From Anaerolineaceae bacterium (GTDB lineage: Bacteria > Chloroflexota > Anaerolineae > Promineifilales > Promineifilaceae): 54,888 nt of DNA. Position numbers and translations under genes: made by a program. The stretch covers positions 1-54,888 of the forward strand of contig PABI01000180.1 in NCBI GenBank assembly GCA_002699125.1, given 5' to 3'. Below the pieces are notes generated by a model. That model searched no databases, was not told where the DNA came from, and was given only the letters and a program-made list of their open reading frames with translations. Below, one piece after another: positions 52,180 to 54,888 of this stretch (its first letter is position 1; each line of letters starts with the position of its first letter).

Positions 52180-52965
52180 ATGAGCAAAGAAATTGAATAC
52201 ACACAACAAGATGGCATTGCCACGCTGCGGGTAAACCGGCCGGCGGCGCGTAATGCATTGAACTGGACGGCGCAGGAGCAGTTTGCGGCGGTGGTGACAG
52301 ATGTGGCCGGGGACACGGCCGTTCGCGTCCTCATCATCACCGGGGCGGGCGACAAAGCGTTTGTGTCTGGTGGCGATTTGAAGGAGCTGAGCGGGCATCC
52401 AGAGCGGGCAGCGGGCCAGCGGCTGAACCGGGTGATGCGCGACGCGCTGGTGCAGCTGACGCAGCTGCCCATTCCCGTGATTGCCGCCGTAAACGGCGAT
52501 GCCTTTGGCGGCGGCTGCGAAATCCTCACCGCGTGCGATTTGCGGCTGGCGGCCGGCCATGCCCGCTTTTGCTTTGCCCAGGTGCGCAATGCCCTCTGCA
52601 CCGGCTGGGGCGGCACGGGGCGGTTGGTCAATTTACTGGGGCAAGCTCGGGCGCTGGATTTGCTGCTGACGTCGCGTATCTTTTCGGCAGAGGAAGCGAT
52701 GCAAATGGGGCTGGTGCAGCAGGTAGTGGATGACAGGGTGGGGTTGGAAACGGCCGTTACCCAATTAGCTCACTCTCTCAGCCAACTGCCCCAACAGGCC
52801 CTCGCCGCCAGCAAGCAGCTTGTCCATGCCGCCAGTCAACTCTCCCCTGTCGCAACCAACCGGCTAGAAACCGAACTGTTTGTCGATTTATGGTCCCAAC
52901 CGGATCATCTGGAAGCGTTGGCGGCCTTTCGCGAGAAACGGCCACCCATTTTTGGCCGCTCGTAG
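52180..52965 (+). CDS. Enoyl-CoA hydratase/isomerase-family protein
   Basis: Crotonase-fold protein of 261 residues. The CoA and oxyanion-hole regions are visible as ITGAGDKAFVSGGDLKEL and AAVNGDAFGGGCEILTACD, with the first catalytic Glu in GGGCE. At the place of the second Glu (usually in a PE pair before a GGT-R loop) the sequence is FAQVRNALCTGWGGTGRL, so classical hydration is doubtful and an isomerase, hydrolase or decarboxylase role is possible. Substrate unknown; no beta-oxidation partners adjoin it. The stop codon lies inside a 30-bp perfect palindrome. Confidence 0.82.
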   Translation: MSKEIEYTQQDGIATLRVNRPAARNALNWTAQEQFAAVVTDVAGDTAVRVLIITGAGDKAFVSGGDLKELSGHPERAAGQRLNRVMRDALVQLTQLPIPVIAAVNGDAFGGGCEILTACDLRLAAGHARFCFAQVRNALCTGWGGTGRLVNLLGQARALDLLLTSRIFSAEEAMQMGLVQQVVDDRVGLETAVTQLAHSLSQLPQQALAASKQLVHAASQLSPVATNRLETELFVDLWSQPDHLEALAAFREKRPPIFGRS

Positions 52966-52990
52966 GGGCGCGTCGCGACGCGCCCCTACG
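52961..52990. repeat. Perfect palindrome E2 over a stop codon
   Basis: A 30-bp perfect palindrome, left arm CGTAGGGGCGCGTCG. Its second to fifth bases include the TAG stop of the crotonase-family gene. Confidence 0.7.
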
Positions 52991-53005
52991 ACATACATCC
53001 CATCG

Positions 53006-53033
53006 GTAGGGGCGGTTCGCGAACCGCCCCTAC
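53006..53033. repeat. Perfect palindrome E3
   Basis: A 28-bp perfect palindrome, left arm GTAGGGGCGGTTCG, 15 bp after E2. Both precede the restriction-modification gene. Confidence 0.7.
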
Positions 53034-53095
53034 ACTTTTTCCATCGGCTGAATTATCATAGAGGCACTCTGACCGTTGATTTAAGGAAACGCCCT

Positions 53096-54888
53096 ATGCC
53101 AGAAACACCCTTCCAGCCGCAGCTCGATTTTAGCCCGCATAACAACCAATCGCTTTTTTCGGACCATTACCTGCAAGAGATTTTGCGCCGCACGCCGGCC
53201 TGGCGCGAGATGCAAACGCCTGCGGCCGAATTTCTAACCTGGCTGCGCGAACATTACGCCAAAGAGCGGGACCAGCTGGAAAACTACAACGAATCGCAGC
53301 TAGAAGATAACTGGATCAAGCCGATTCTGGACCAGTTGGGGCACGTGTGGGAAGGGCAGGCGTCCATCCCCGGCCTGAAAGGGAACATCAAAAAGCCGGA
53401 CTTTGCCTTGTTCCCCGATGAGGCGGCGCGGCAAACGGCCGTTTCCCAGCAAAACTCTCCCGAATACACCAAAGACGTCCTGGCTCTGCTGGAAGCCAAA
53501 AAATGGACGGTAAACCTGAGCAAAAAAAGCGGCACCCGCCCCCTGTTCGATGACCAGAACCCGATGTACCAGATCGACACCTACCTGAGCCTGAGCGACG
53601 TGACCTGGGGCGTGGTGAGCAACGGCCGTTTCTGGCGGCTCGTCCACAAAAATTCATCTCGTACCCTGGAATCTTACTTCGAGATCGATCTGCTGGCGGC
53701 CCTGGATGCGCCCAATGAAACGGCCGCAAAAGCAGTCGCCACCTTCTTCTGGGCCTTCTTCAATCGGGCTGCCTTCCAGCCCGACGCCCACGGCACCCGC
53801 TTCCTCGACGAGGCTTTGAGCCAGAGTAAAGCCTACGCCATCGCCCTGGAAGCCGATTTGCGCGACAATGCCTACCGTTCCTTAGAACAGCTCATCATTG
53901 GCTTTTTTGCCGGGGACGGCCGTCTCGACCCCAAAAACGCCGACCACCGCGACGAGGTGTACCGCAACAGCCTTTACCTGCTCTACCGCCTGCTCTTTTT
54001 GTTTTACGGCGAAGCCCGCGCCCTGCTGCCGATGGGCAACAACACCTACAAAAACGACTACAGTCTGCAAACGCTGGCCAACGACATTAATCGGGAGCGC
54101 GATAAGCTGGAAACATTGCCCACCACCGGCCGCCGCCGCTGGAACCGGCTCGCCGAGCTGTTCCGCCTGATTAGCGGTGAGGATGCCCAACTCAACGCGG
54201 AACTGGGCGTGCCCCGCTACAACGGCGGCCTGTTCGACCCGGCGCAGCATCCCTTTTTTGGCACTTATTTTGTGGGCGACCGGGCGCTGGCCCAGGCGAT
54301 TGATTACCTGGCTTACCGGCGCGTGCGCGAAGACGGCCGTTTCCAGGGCTACCAGGCTGTCGATTACCGCACGCTGGACGTGCGTCAGCTTGGCTCGATT
54401 TACGAAGGGCTGCTGGAGTACAAGGTGGCCATCGCCACCGAAGAGATGGTGACGGTGCGGCAAAAGGGCGTGGAAACCTGGGTGCCGCAGGCCAAAAAGG
54501 GACGCAGCAAAACGGTGGGCACGCCGCGCCAGCCGGGCGACCTCTACCTGACTACCGACAAGGGCGAGCGCAAAGCCACCGGCTCTTACTACACGCCCGA
54601 CTACATCGTCGAGTATATTGTGGAAAACACGCTGGGGCCGCTGGTAGAACAGGCCCGCGAGCGCGTCAAAGCCCAGGTGCGCCAGACGGGTTCGCTGGAC
54701 AAAGCAGAACGCCAGCGCCAGAGCGCCGCCCTGTTTGTGCAGGAGATTTTGGCGCTGAACGTGCTGGACCCGGCGATGGGTTCCGGCCATTTTCTGGTCG
54801 AGGCCACCCACTTTTTGGCCCGGGCGCTGGCGACGGACGAGTATGTTACCCCCTCCCTCGCTCCCTCCCCCTCGCAGGTGGAGGGCTG
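53096..54888 (+). CDS. Type IIG-like restriction-modification enzyme, 3' end cut off by the window
   Basis: First ~597 residues of a fused restriction endonuclease and N6-adenine methyltransferase. An N-terminal PD-(D/E)xK nuclease is suggested by D102 (KKPDFALF) and E133-x-K135 (LLEAKKW). A helical connector follows, then RKATGSYYTPDYIVEYI and methyltransferase motif I, LDPAMGSGHFLVEA (558-566 for the core), which binds S-adenosylmethionine. The NPPY-type motif and target-recognition domain lie beyond the window. A Pro/Ser-rich run (PSLAPSPSQVEG) at the very end may be a low-complexity insert. AAGGAAAC precedes the ATG. Confidence 0.82.
   Translation, partial: MPETPFQPQLDFSPHNNQSLFSDHYLQEILRRTPAWREMQTPAAEFLTWLREHYAKERDQLENYNESQLEDNWIKPILDQLGHVWEGQASIPGLKGNIKKPDFALFPDEAARQTAVSQQNSPEYTKDVLALLEAKKWTVNLSKKSGTRPLFDDQNPMYQIDTYLSLSDVTWGVVSNGRFWRLVHKNSSRTLESYFEIDLLAALDAPNETAAKAVATFFWAFFNRAAFQPDAHGTRFLDEALSQSKAYAIALEADLRDNAYRSLEQLIIGFFAGDGRLDPKNADHRDEVYRNSLYLLYRLLFLFYGEARALLPMGNNTYKNDYSLQTLANDINRERDKLETLPTTGRRRWNRLAELFRLISGEDAQLNAELGVPRYNGGLFDPAQHPFFGTYFVGDRALAQAIDYLAYRRVREDGRFQGYQAVDYRTLDVRQLGSIYEGLLEYKVAIATEEMVTVRQKGVETWVPQAKKGRSKTVGTPRQPGDLYLTTDKGERKATGSYYTPDYIVEYIVENTLGPLVEQARERVKAQVRQTGSLDKAERQRQSAALFVQEILALNVLDPAMGSGHFLVEATHFLARALATDEYVTPSLAPSPSQVEG

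Noticed and set aside
12764..53033. CRISPR array
   Set aside because: Repeats are dispersed singly between genes, vary in length and lack regular spacers; no cas genes are present.
53882..54811. A 309-residue open frame opposite the restriction-modification gene
   Set aside because: The plus-strand frame is continuous with nuclease and methyltransferase motifs; the opposite frame is low-complexity and rich in Val, Ala and Gly.
1..54888. tRNA, rRNA, insertion sequence or prophage genes
   Set aside because: None were recognised on either strand; no transposase, integrase or phage structural gene is visible.

Overview
The window looks like a chromosomal segment of a free-living, heterotrophic bacterium, probably a member of the Chloroflexota (Anaerolineae/Caldilineae-like). 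This is inferred from the gene mix: a large MalT-type LuxR regulator, FemA/B-type transferases in tandem, a ChvE-type sugar transporter with arabinan glycosidases, a C4 zinc-ribbon coiled-coil protein, a DUF433/DUF5615 pair, and a large secreted S8 protease. No rRNA, tRNA, prophage, transposase or CRISPR array was seen. The most striking base-level property is a palindromic octamer, ACGGCCGT. I counted about 74 copies by eye, where roughly one would be expected by chance. It occurs in genes in several reading frames and between genes.

Layout. 1-6.2 kb: small membrane proteins, an FAD-dependent oxidoreductase, a GNAT-like protein, a membrane metallophosphoesterase with an altered active-site motif, an alpha/beta hydrolase and a YccF-domain protein. 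6.2-12.7 kb: a 932-residue MalT-like regulator followed by a secreted subtilase. 12.8-17.9 kb: an isocitrate/isopropylmalate dehydrogenase-family enzyme, a small DUF433-DUF5615 pair, two FemA/B paralogues and a zinc-ribbon protein. 18.1-28.1 kb: an L,D-transpeptidase, a DsrE-like protein, a membrane-anchored protein with an HExxH motif, an ABC-2 exporter, a HAD phosphatase, a cupin, an MFS transporter, an endo/exonuclease/phosphatase-fold protein, a hypothetical anchored protein and a YdcZ-type transporter. 28.3-36.8 kb: a duplicated fasciclin protein, DNA polymerase I, two tandem acyltransferases, a three-domain FKBP lipoprotein coupled to a one-domain FKBP, and a chromate transporter.

36.8-52.0 kb is a coherent L-arabinose/arabinan locus. 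Ten genes run on the minus strand: ChvE-like binding protein, ABC ATPase, ABC permease, SDR, FGGY kinase, AraD, AraA, GH51 arabinofuranosidase, GH127 beta-L-arabinofuranosidase, and a small anchored protein. A LacI-family regulator is transcribed divergently. The two facing promoters each have an ATCGTTAACGAT-type operator directly after the -10 box, which suggests coordinated repression and autoregulation. The transport part of this locus is AT-richer to the eye and lacks the octamer for 5.3 kb, so it may have been acquired separately. 52.1-54.9 kb: an enoyl-CoA hydratase-family protein and the first ~597 residues of a type IIG-like restriction-modification enzyme that runs off the window.

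Intergenic regions carry several families of dispersed palindromic repeats (called A-F below) and hairpins built from iterated short words. Most sit at gene ends, and two encroach on coding sequence. Many open frames on the opposite strand are shadows and were left out. Several genes were given later starts than the longest frame because the longer version runs into repeats, promoters or neighbours.
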